Source of the DNA: Candidatus Kapaibacterium sp.
GTDB lineage: Bacteria > Bacteroidota > Ignavibacteria > Kapaibacteriales > UBA7675
Length of the DNA stretch: 55,913 bases
Assembly (NCBI GenBank): GCA_028284775.1
Contig: JANQRB010000114.1
Coordinates: forward strand, 1-55,913
Direction: 5' to 3'
The position numbers were made by a program, and so were the translations under genes. Within the stretch, counting starts at the first letter, position 1, and each line of letters starts with the position of its first letter. The notes beneath the pieces are model-generated. The model was not told where the DNA came from and did no database searches. It was given only the letters and a program-made list of their open reading frames with translations. This document shows positions 1 to 7,769 of the stretch, in pieces.

Positions 1-1686
1 GTACAAACCCCGGGCGGTACCGACCTGGAAAACATCGTTGCCATCGCCGCCGGTAACTTCTTTTCAATGGCTGTTGACAGGGACGGCAATATCTACACCT
101 GGGGCGACCAGGAGATCGGCAATGCCCTGCCCTTCGCGACATTCAAGACACAAACGGATTTCCGGCGGCCCTCGCTTACCCAATCGACCTTCAGAGTTAG
201 TGCAGTGCGCGAGGTACTTGATGCCCATGGCGCCAACGACGGATATGCAATCCTCGGTATGCTTAACGATGTCTACTCTACCTATTATGACTACTACCTC
301 ATCAAGATTCGTGAAGTCGGCTCTTCCGTCATTGTGGAGTGGAGCAAGAAATACGGCAGCGTGCTGCATGAGTTTGCGTCCGACTTCGAACAGGTCTTCG
401 ACGGCAACGGAACGCCGGACGGTTTTATCATTACCGGTAAATCGGTCACCGATCCGGGTACATTGGTCCACTCCTGGGCTAATCTAATCCGAGTAGAAAA
501 CGACGGTTCGCAGCGATGGGCGCGACGCTACCAACTACATATGGCCAGCACCGGCAGCCAGCGTCAACTCGACGGTTACAGCGTCGAACAGGTCTTCGAT
601 CCTTCAGGCCAGCCCGATGGTTTTATTTTCGGCGGCAGCGTGTTCCACAAGGGAATATCGCAGCATATCCCCGATCCCTATTTGTTTAAGACCAGGATCG
701 ATGGCGCCTGGCAATGGTCGCAGGTTTACAGCTATCCGACCAACTGTTACGAACCGGCCATACGCCAGACACAGGACAATGGATTTGTCTTTTCGGCTCG
801 CTTGGGTTCGAGCTCGGAGAATGAACAACTGGCATTGATGAAAACCGACGCGCAGGGCAACCGGCAGTGGGATTGGCGTTTCCGCGCGCCATTGGGCGTA
901 CAGGAATACGATCTGGCGCAGTGGGACATGGTGGAAGTTCTCGACGGTTCGGGCAGCGCCGACGGCTATGCAATGGTCGGCAGTCTCGAATTTAACGACG
1001 AACCCTATGAATGCGCGCTCTATCGCTTTAACCCGACCGGGAACCTGCTCTGGACGCAGAAATACGGCGACCTCGACGGCCGCAGCTTGCAGCAAACAAA
1101 CGATCTGGGTTTCATTATCGGCGGCAGCAGCGGCTCGCTGACGAATCCGCTCGACATACTATTGGTGAAAACGGATGCGAGCGGCAGCGCGGGCGCAGCA
1201 TGCAGCGAATCGGTTGAACTACGGGAAGATCAGGTTCGGCCCCGCACTCTGGAACACACCCCGGTGTCGGAAAATTGGATCGGCGCCAGAGACTACTTCC
1301 CCAACATCATCGAGGCTTCCGAAGAAGTTGCCTATCGCTGCTCGCCGCGTCGCATTAAAAAAGCAGGCGTCGACAACAATAACTTCTCTTCGCCGGACGG
1401 AGTCAACAGCTCTGCCTCAGCTACGACGCTGCGGCTCAGCCTGGGCGGGAATCCCGTGCCACGCGGCGAAACGATTATTGTGAACTGTGTCACTGCGATT
1501 CCGGGCGATTACGAGCTGAGGCTGCAGGACGCAACCGGGCGGACAGTGATTGCCTATACGCAAACACTCTCCGCAGGAGCGAACACCATCAGTCTTAGCA
1601 GTCGGACTCTTGCCGAAGGCGCGTATTTTCTCAGCCTTCGTAAGGGCGAACATCGCAGTGATCTGTCCGTGCTTGTCTCGCAATAA
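1..1686 (+). CDS. T9SS cargo protein with RCC1-like repeat (5' truncated)
   Basis: The reading frame is open to the left edge, so the true start lies outside the window; the first in-window ATG (67) is internal. The first ~40 residues contain an RCC1/BNR-like blade (IVAIAAG...SMAVDRDGNIYTWGD), typical of the last blade of an RCC1 propeller. A middle region of ~330 residues repeats the theme of a line such as DGYAILG or DGFIITGKS followed by a KTDA or RVENDG turn, which is a propeller made of 'account of a record' blades common in Bacteroidota secreted proteins. The last ~85 residues (LRLSLGGNPVPRGE to the end) form a type A Por/T9SS sorting domain, with the YELRLQDATGR strand and a GAYFLSLRKG ending. 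The protein should be exported by Sec, moved across the outer membrane by T9SS and anchored or released. No catalytic motif is visible. A hairpin terminator follows the stop. Confidence 0.8.
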   Translation, partial: VQTPGGTDLENIVAIAAGNFFSMAVDRDGNIYTWGDQEIGNALPFATFKTQTDFRRPSLTQSTFRVSAVREVLDAHGANDGYAILGMLNDVYSTYYDYYLIKIREVGSSVIVEWSKKYGSVLHEFASDFEQVFDGNGTPDGFIITGKSVTDPGTLVHSWANLIRVENDGSQRWARRYQLHMASTGSQRQLDGYSVEQVFDPSGQPDGFIFGGSVFHKGISQHIPDPYLFKTRIDGAWQWSQVYSYPTNCYEPAIRQTQDNGFVFSARLGSSSENEQLALMKTDAQGNRQWDWRFRAPLGVQEYDLAQWDMVEVLDGSGSADGYAMVGSLEFNDEPYECALYRFNPTGNLLWTQKYGDLDGRSLQQTNDLGFIIGGSSGSLTNPLDILLVKTDASGSAGAACSESVELREDQVRPRTLEHTPVSENWIGARDYFPNIIEASEEVAYRCSPRRIKKAGVDNNNFSSPDGVNSSASATTLRLSLGGNPVPRGETIIVNCVTAIPGDYELRLQDATGRTVIAYTQTLSAGANTISLSSRTLAEGAYFLSLRKGEHRSDLSVLVSQ

Positions 1687-2096
1687 CAACTGAAGACCTG
1701 ATCACTTGCTGCCTGCGGGCTGTCACATTGTGGCAGCCCGCTCTTTTGCAAGCGAAGGGAATACAGTAAATAATCCTCCAGAGGCAGAAGACTCAAAGGA
1801 TTGGGCGGCCGGCTTCAGGCAAGCTGCCGGATGAGAAGTATTATTGAAATTGCTGCAGAGAGCGAGGCTCAATAGTTGACCCGCTGCGCTGAGCAGTTAT
1901 GCCCCGTTAATCGCCCTAAGCGGACTGCCCGTTAACCTCCGATGCGCTCACGAACCAAGCTTCGTGGGTAATATCCGATCTTAGAGCTAAAATCGAGGAA
2001 TTTTTTCAGCGCTGTGTCTTAACTCTGCTGACAAAGTTGTCGGCCAGTCGACATGATGGCGCCGCAACTAATTGTCAGCAAAATCGAGGACTTCTG
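1687..2096. other. Intergenic region, 410 nt
   Basis: Apart from the hairpin just after the upstream gene and the Shine-Dalgarno sequence of the next gene (gagga, 2086-2090), no gene, tRNA or clear promoter is seen. A short inverted repeat (cacgaa/ttcgtg, 1949-1966) is too weak to interpret. Confidence 0.5.
1715..1741 (+). terminator. Intrinsic terminator after RCC1/T9SS gene
   Basis: A 12-bp GC-rich stem (gcgggctgtcac / gtggcagcccgc, one G-U pair) with a 3-nt loop is followed by tctttt. It lies 28 nt after the stop codon at 1686. Confidence 0.65.
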
Positions 2097-2749
2097 ATGA
2101 CGACTGGCAGATTAAGCATTCTGGGGTCGTTGCTGTGTCTTGTGGCCGGAGGTGCAGGTATCTCGCCGGAGTGTACTACGCTGTCCGACACGAAGTCAGG
2201 CAGTATGAGCACGACTTTTCGGCAGAATACATCGCTGCTAATCGTCAAGCCAAGGAAGACGGCGAAAACGACCGTCAATCTGAATTCAGAAGGTGATTTG
2301 GCTTCTATTATGGCCCAGATCAGTTCAGCGGCGGCCTTCAGCAAGTCCATTGACAGTCTTCTGGTTCTGGGGCTGACGGAACGCTATGCTAATGTCAACT
2401 GGTCTACCGATGCCGACGAGGGCGCATTGGACAAGCTCAATACGATCTCGCGCTCCTTCAACGATGTTCAGCTGGATGTGCCCAGGCCGGGCAGTGTCAT
2501 TACATTTGCGCAGCATCCCGCGGATGTCGTACTGTTTATCGGCAGTCTGGTACGGATATTTTTAGGCATGACAGCCAACTATATGTCGTTGACCTTAGCT
2601 ATCTCTTCTGGGATAATATCAAAGGCGAAACAATACAGATGGGAAGCAGCAAAGTCCGCATCGGTTCCGACGCCGAAACCGACGATCAGGGCTGGGGCAA
2701 GGCTGTTAATTGTCTGCTGTCAAACATATTCGAGGACTTCACTCCTTAA
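2097..2749 (+). pseudogene. Small exported protein gene with a frameshift near 2545-2575
   Basis: The ATG at 2097 has a good Shine-Dalgarno (gagga, 6 nt away) and begins a signal peptide (MTTGRLSILGSLLCLVAGGAG). The frame reads sensibly to about position 2560 (for example SIDSLLVLGLTERYANVNW and DVVLFIGSLVRI). It then turns into low-quality sequence running on to 2786. In another frame the same stretch reads RHDSQLYVVDLSYLFWD, then IQMGSSKVRIGSDAETD, then KAVNCLLSNIFEDFTP and a stop at 2749, which is clearly protein-like. A run of five T at about 2562 is a natural indel site. The restored product would be ~217 residues, exported, resembling small Bacteroidota envelope proteins with a 'YLFWDN...W.KAV..L' tail. 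I cannot name the family. The shift may be a real mutation or an assembly error. The WG-repeat gene follows in the same direction. Confidence 0.6.
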
Positions 2750-2847
2750 CACAGATCGGCCCGCCATCGCAGCATTGCCGGTGTGATGTAAAACTCGTGT
2801 CAGACGCAGTCAGGTGCTGCAACACTTCGAAAGCACATATTGACTCA

Positions 2848-2880
2848 TTGACAAATCTGCAATTAGATGATTAATTGCAG
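2848..2880 (+). promoter_or_regulatory. Candidate promoter and operator of the WG-repeat gene
   Basis: A perfect TTGACA (2848-2853) is followed 18 nt later by TAATTG. A 9-bp inverted repeat (ctgcaatta/taattgcag, 2857-2880, 6-nt loop) overlaps the spacer and -10 area, 29 nt before the ATG. It could be a repressor site or a weak terminator of the upstream gene. The element is not of the -33/-7 type seen at other genes here. Confidence 0.35.
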
Positions 2881-2909
2881 TTCGGATGTTTTACTTTCTA
2901 TAGGCTGCT

Positions 2910-4955
2910 ATGAGCCCCTTCCGGTCGGGATATCTGCTGTTAACGCTTACTTTCATTTGCGTGCTGGTAACGCTTGCTCAGCATGATGCCAACAACATTT
3001 CAATGGGCGGGCAAGGTTCAATCGATGCCTCTCAGCTGCCCAAGCTCGATATTGACTTCGGACACTTCGATACGCTGCAGACTCTCGATATTTCCTTTAT
3101 GCTGCGCGGATATTGTTATGCTCATTCGTCAATCGAAGACACGAATGCAGCCGGCGGCTTTGCTCCGTCAGGCAATAGGGCCCGACGGAACAGACCGAAT
3201 ATGAACACCGGTCAGGACGGACCGTTGCTCATCGTTAAGTCATCCGGCAAGACATCCTTTCAGCGGCACTATCGGGGCACAAGCCTCTTCCTGATCAACC
3301 CGAGCAAAACAGCTTTGGAGTTCAGCGCGCAGGACAGTCGACTTAATATCGTCCAGGAAGCCCTGGACAGCAACGGCCAATGGCGGTTTATCGAGTATCT
3401 GCCGCGCTCCTGGTGCGGCAATAGCTACCATAGAGTATCACTGCCTGCTCAGCATTACTGGCATTTTGCGGCGGCGCGCTATACGGGGAAACTGCAAACC
3501 CGGCTGCGATTCCGCCTCCTGATCGACGATTCCGACAGCACAAAGAGCATCTATTCCAATGAGTTTAGCGGCTACGTTAACCCGGAGCAGTTTACACGTA
3601 TCCAGCCGTATTATACAGGCAGTTTAATGAACCCTGTTGATGATATCCCCGCCGACGAAACAGGGCCCTGGGGCCTGGTGGATACGAATGGAACAATCTT
3701 GCAAGATGCCGTTTTTGATGAAATCGGGATGTATGCCGACGGTCTGCGGCCGGTGCGCAATAATGGCAAGTGGGGCTATGCTTCGAGCGACGGTACGCTG
3801 AGAGTCGCCGCCCGCTTTGACCTTGCGCGGGAGTTCGTCGACGGTCGCGCCGCGGTTAACATCGGTGCGCGCCTTCAGTTAGACGGAGAGATTGGTGGTG
3901 GGCATTGGAGCTTCATCACGCCCGAGGGCGATCTCATTTGCGATCCGCAATTTTACTCCGTGGAGGACTTCAGCAAGGGCCTGGCAATCGTCCGAGGCAA
4001 GGCGCGCGGACAGGTAGGCGCCATCAATGCGCAGGGCCGGCTGATACTGCCGCAGCGCTACGATGACGTCCGTTTCAGTGGTCATTCGAAGTTTATGAGA
4101 ATTTCGCGGAAGAACATCCTGGGATACCAGCGGCAGGACAGCGATACTATTCAATCGCGGCAGTTCAGCGAGTCCTACTGGTTGCTGCCGGAAGTAGGAC
4201 TCCTGAGTGCCCGCAGTAAGGGCGTCATTCACCTTTACTTTTCGGATGGCAGACAACTACTTTTCGATAGCGTCGACGCGATTCGCAGGCCGGAATCCTA
4301 TGCCGATGATAGAGCCTTCAGTAGTTACAAGAATTTGTACGGCATCATCGATTCAGATGGAGAATTCAGAGTCCTTTCTCAGAAAGATTCCGTCTTGAAG
4401 CTGGTCCAGGCTCCGGCAGTAGTTGGCCGGGACAGGTACAGTCTCAGAATCAATGCAAAAGTTAAGCAAGACGCTTCGGGCTATTTCGATAGCGGCTTTT
4501 TCACCAGCAGACGCGCAGCGCTGCCCTGGCTGGACCTTACGGGCTCTCTTGACAATTTCGCTCGCGAAACAATTACAACACGTTTCCTTGATATCGACAG
4601 ACTTCATGAACAGTTGATTGTCCTTAACGATGGACGTTTTTTAGGCCTTGCCCTGCCTGACGGAAGTATAATTGCCGAGCCGCGTTTTGACAGGATTAGT
4701 CGCTATAAGAAGTTTTCGGAAGGTCTGATCGCAGTTGCAATCGACGGCAAATGGGGCTATATCGATAGTCTGGGCAGGCAGGTGATCGCCTGTCAATTTG
4801 ATGCAGCCGAACCTTTCAGGAATGGCCGTGCCGTCGTTATGGTCGACGGTCGTTATGGCATTATTAATCGTCGTGGCGAAATCATTGGCCGGACTAACTA
4901 TCACAAAATCGGCTGGTTTGGCGGTGGCAGCGCGCCCTTTGTCATTCGGGAATAG
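2910..4955 (+). CDS. Exported WG-repeat protein
   Basis: This 681-residue protein starts with a signal peptide (residues 1-23, hydrophobic core LLLTLTFICVLVTLA, then QHD). Residues ~90-230 form a domain without a family I recognise (it contains GTSLFLINPSKTALEF). From ~245 there are WG repeats: GPWGLVDTNGTIL..VFDEIGMYADGLRPV, NGKWGYASSDG, GHWSFITPEGDLI, and again near the C-terminus DGKWGYIDSLGRQVIACQFDAAEPF and GRYGIINRRGEIIG. WG (KWG) repeats are ~40-residue units, widespread in Bacteroidota, with no fixed enzymatic role; they are usually thought to form propeller- or solenoid-like binding surfaces. No T9SS sorting domain is present, so it is probably periplasmic. The WG array is interrupted at ~390-560 by sequence with little repeat signal. 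Confidence 0.85.
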   Translation: MSPFRSGYLLLTLTFICVLVTLAQHDANNISMGGQGSIDASQLPKLDIDFGHFDTLQTLDISFMLRGYCYAHSSIEDTNAAGGFAPSGNRARRNRPNMNTGQDGPLLIVKSSGKTSFQRHYRGTSLFLINPSKTALEFSAQDSRLNIVQEALDSNGQWRFIEYLPRSWCGNSYHRVSLPAQHYWHFAAARYTGKLQTRLRFRLLIDDSDSTKSIYSNEFSGYVNPEQFTRIQPYYTGSLMNPVDDIPADETGPWGLVDTNGTILQDAVFDEIGMYADGLRPVRNNGKWGYASSDGTLRVAARFDLAREFVDGRAAVNIGARLQLDGEIGGGHWSFITPEGDLICDPQFYSVEDFSKGLAIVRGKARGQVGAINAQGRLILPQRYDDVRFSGHSKFMRISRKNILGYQRQDSDTIQSRQFSESYWLLPEVGLLSARSKGVIHLYFSDGRQLLFDSVDAIRRPESYADDRAFSSYKNLYGIIDSDGEFRVLSQKDSVLKLVQAPAVVGRDRYSLRINAKVKQDASGYFDSGFFTSRRAALPWLDLTGSLDNFARETITTRFLDIDRLHEQLIVLNDGRFLGLALPDGSIIAEPRFDRISRYKKFSEGLIAVAIDGKWGYIDSLGRQVIACQFDAAEPFRNGRAVVMVDGRYGIINRRGEIIGRTNYHKIGWFGGGSAPFVIRE

Positions 4956-5296
4956 AAATTCACTTCCCCAGTCTGAAAGCTTGTATTAAACTCTCAGCGC
5001 GCCCGACGCGCTACAGCGTATGACTGTAGCATTTTGAGCTGCACCCACGATCTACTATCTACTATTGTTGACTTTGCCTTCACCAGTCGCCTCCATTATC
5101 GCTGATGAATCGTATCGATGACTGATTTCGCTCCAAACAGCAGAATCCGGCCGTGCTGCCGCGTGTAGCGAGTGGAATGGTACTCTTGGTTAGAATTGTT
5201 CGGTATATTTGGAACGGAATAAAACATTTGAAGCCCGGAACAAGAGCTCCGGGCTTCAATAGTAAGAAGCTTACCTCTTGCTTTAAGCAAGGTGCA
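4956..5296. other. Intergenic region between convergent genes
   Basis: This 341-nt stretch separates the plus-strand WG-repeat gene from the minus-strand T9SS cargo gene. Apart from the hairpin at 5228-5259 I see no gene. Short frames on both strands here lack any protein-like pattern. Confidence 0.5.
5228..5259 (-). terminator. Terminator of T9SS cargo gene 1 (possibly bidirectional)
   Basis: A perfect 12-bp inverted repeat (ttgaagcccgga / tccgggcttcaa) with an 8-nt loop lies 37 nt beyond the stop of the minus-strand gene. On the minus strand it is followed by a T-rich tail (aatgttttatt). Confidence 0.6.
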
Positions 5297-7558
5297 TTAG
5301 CGTACGAGCGTAAGGCTCTTGACCACGATCTCTTCACCCAATACGAAGCGCAAATAATAGCGGCCGGAAGTCAGATGCGCCAGATTCACTTCGCTCGAAA
5401 GCTGCGCCTGTAAGCGCTCCTTTCGCACGAGCTGTCCCACAACGTCGTAAATCTGCAGAGTGCCGCTGAGGGGGAAGCTTGATTTGATGAGCGCCGAATA
5501 GCCTCCCGCGTCACTGCTCACCCTGATCTGTTCGCTCAGACCCGTTTCCGGAACAGACGTACTGCGGGCCGTGAGGGTCGTTCTTACCGTGTTTGTCAAA
5601 ATCGGCTTGTTAAAATCAAAGTATATCGCCGCGCGGTTGCTGATCACCGTGCCGACCGGCGACCCCGACTCAATATGGATACTATACTTCAGGAAGCCGT
5701 TGCTGCCTTTTTCATCGTCGCGTTTCGGCGGCAGCATGATATTATCAAATCGCCATTCCAGCACATTATTTTTGAGGATGCTGAGCTCGAATCCATGACT
5801 TGCGGCGCCGATACGAAGGCTTGCGAGGTTAAGGTGTTCACTGAGTGTATCCAGTATTCGTACATCCTGAGCGGCGGCATCACCGACATTCTGAAAGCGC
5901 ACGACATAGGTCAATAGCGTATCGACAAGCGTGACTTCACCTTCCGGCCCAACACCCGCGGGCGAAACCCGCATATCATTCGGATCGTAGGAGGCGCGAA
6001 CCTGATCGCAAATTTCATCAAATCCTTTTAGCTGCTGCAGATCGGGACTCTGATCGAGGTCAGCGGCGACTTTTGCACAGATCGATGTGCCGCGCAGCTC
6101 CGGATCTGGAGGAAGCGTTAACCTTATTTTAATAAACGAGACTCCGCCGACCGGCACGTCAACCAGCTTCCATTCTGCAACGTTGCCTGCGTAACGATCG
6201 GCCGCAGGATCGCTCTTAAAGTCGAGCAACTTGTCGTCATGGCAGAATTGCAGCTTGCCGGTGTAAGGCAGGGTGCCGGTATTACGGTACACGATATGAT
6301 AGACGATTTCACGCCCGACAACAGCCGCGCTCGAAACGATGCTCACATCCAGACAAGTTATGTCGGCGCTTGCCTCCAGGGGAAAGTCGATCTCGTTGAG
6401 AACGTCGTCGTCCGATACCAGGACCACGCTGCGAGGGGTGCTGACGCAGCGCGTCCGCCAATGGTCGGGCAGGAGCACGTTGAATTCGTAGCTATCGGGT
6501 TTAAGCGCCACCGAATACTCGCCCTCCGAGTTGCAGACCGCAAAGATCGGACCGGGTTCGATTTTAACGATTGCATGCGGGATGGGCGTATCCCCGGCGT
6601 CGAGACTACAATCCTTATCGACATCGATGGCAACCCGGCCGCTTGCTCTTGCATGACCCAATTGGTCAAGGCTGTTATGAACACGCAGGCCGTATAGTCT
6701 TATGGTGTTGGCAAAGGAGCTGACTGTTGATCCTGTTCCGATATCAACAAACTTAACATCGCCATTGATTCTGCTCAACACATAGCGATTGTGCATCCAA
6801 TCAAGCGATTGGCTGCAGTTAGCGGCCCCGTCTACGTCGCTGGCATTGATGCTCACAATGGTGCCGGACAGCGCATCGAAGCGGATGACGTGCAACAATT
6901 CATGGTCGGGTTCAGCTAAGCGCGTCAGACCGATGATCGTTCTGGACACCGGATCGTAGGCGATGTGGTACAGATTGTTAAATAAATAACTGTTTAACTT
7001 TTCACCGCTCTCGACATCGAACACCGAGAAGCGCCACTCCGAATCCCCCTGCTCGAAATCGCGTGTGACAATGACATTGTTGTGGTAATCGAAAGCCGAA
7101 CCGCAGGAAGCCTGATATGTCGGAACGGGAATCCCGCCCAGCGGAATAACGGTCTCGGTATTAATGTCGACTTGCGCCAGATAACTTATACCGACATCCT
7201 GATAGATTCCTAGAAGACGACGGCGCAGCGGATCGAACTTCATGGCCCATAAATCAACGATGCCGGTTATGTGTTTGACAACGTGGCCGTCGCTGAGATC
7301 GAGCACCACAAGGCTTTGTTCCGTGCGATAGATGTAATAGCCGCTCTGGTGATCTATCACGGGCGATTCCGTAAAGACGCCCCCTTCATGCGGAACGTCC
7401 GGGTTAACGACCACCGGCACTGGATTTGATAGGTCGACTCGCATGAAGCGGAGTGTACCTCCCGGTACGGCGGATAATCCATACGCATAGCCAGGCTCAG
7501 CATGTGCGACCAGAATGGCGCCGAAAAAGACGAATACGACTAGAGTTAAATTTCTCAT
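5297..7558 (-). CDS. T9SS cargo protein with DUF11/DUF7619-like domains (tandem paralogue 1)
   Basis: The start at 7558 is chosen because it opens a clean signal peptide (MRNLTLVVFVFFGAILVAHA) behind a Shine-Dalgarno (aaggtag); an upstream in-frame start adds 60 implausible residues. The 753-residue product has four parts. Residues ~25-300 look like a beta-propeller (repeats such as DLSDGHVVKHITG and DVESGEKLNSY). Residues ~310-390 are an SdrD-B/carboxypeptidase-regulatory-like beta sandwich (VDKDCSLDAGDTPIPHAIVKI...GEYSVAL). Residues ~400-670 carry a DUF11-like repeat and a DUF7619-like domain (SYDPNDM..P.G, VRFQNVGDAAAQDVRILDTLSEHL, NRAAIYFDFNKPI). The last ~75 residues are a T9SS sorting tail ending SLTLVR. 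It should be a surface or secreted structural or adhesive protein. It is one of three tandem paralogues. Confidence 0.85.
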   Translation of the reverse strand: MRNLTLVVFVFFGAILVAHAEPGYAYGLSAVPGGTLRFMRVDLSNPVPVVVNPDVPHEGGVFTESPVIDHQSGYYIYRTEQSLVVLDLSDGHVVKHITGIVDLWAMKFDPLRRRLLGIYQDVGISYLAQVDINTETVIPLGGIPVPTYQASCGSAFDYHNNVIVTRDFEQGDSEWRFSVFDVESGEKLNSYLFNNLYHIAYDPVSRTIIGLTRLAEPDHELLHVIRFDALSGTIVSINASDVDGAANCSQSLDWMHNRYVLSRINGDVKFVDIGTGSTVSSFANTIRLYGLRVHNSLDQLGHARASGRVAIDVDKDCSLDAGDTPIPHAIVKIEPGPIFAVCNSEGEYSVALKPDSYEFNVLLPDHWRTRCVSTPRSVVLVSDDDVLNEIDFPLEASADITCLDVSIVSSAAVVGREIVYHIVYRNTGTLPYTGKLQFCHDDKLLDFKSDPAADRYAGNVAEWKLVDVPVGGVSFIKIRLTLPPDPELRGTSICAKVAADLDQSPDLQQLKGFDEICDQVRASYDPNDMRVSPAGVGPEGEVTLVDTLLTYVVRFQNVGDAAAQDVRILDTLSEHLNLASLRIGAASHGFELSILKNNVLEWRFDNIMLPPKRDDEKGSNGFLKYSIHIESGSPVGTVISNRAAIYFDFNKPILTNTVRTTLTARSTSVPETGLSEQIRVSSDAGGYSALIKSSFPLSGTLQIYDVVGQLVRKERLQAQLSSEVNLAHLTSGRYYLRFVLGEEIVVKSLTLVR

Positions 7559-7719
7559 CGTGCTACCTTGATTATTACATGCGCATTGAAATTCGATATC
7601 GCCGTCATAGAAACTTCCCTGCGGACCGGAATCGAGTGGCGCCTGGAAAGACGGAGGGTATTCAGGCCACGCGCGACGATATTGAGATTTAGTTAATTGC
7701 AACAACACCAGCAATTCAA

Positions 7720-7757
7720 CACTCCCGACGCGCAACAAGTAGTCGGCTGCGGGAGTG
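7720..7757 (-). terminator. Hairpin after T9SS cargo gene 2
   Basis: An 8-bp stem (cactcccg / cgggagtg) with a 22-nt loop begins 12 nt beyond the stop of the minus-strand gene ending at 7770. The tail on the minus strand is only moderately T-rich, so termination strength is uncertain. Confidence 0.35.
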
Positions 7758-7769
7758 CATCCACAATGG

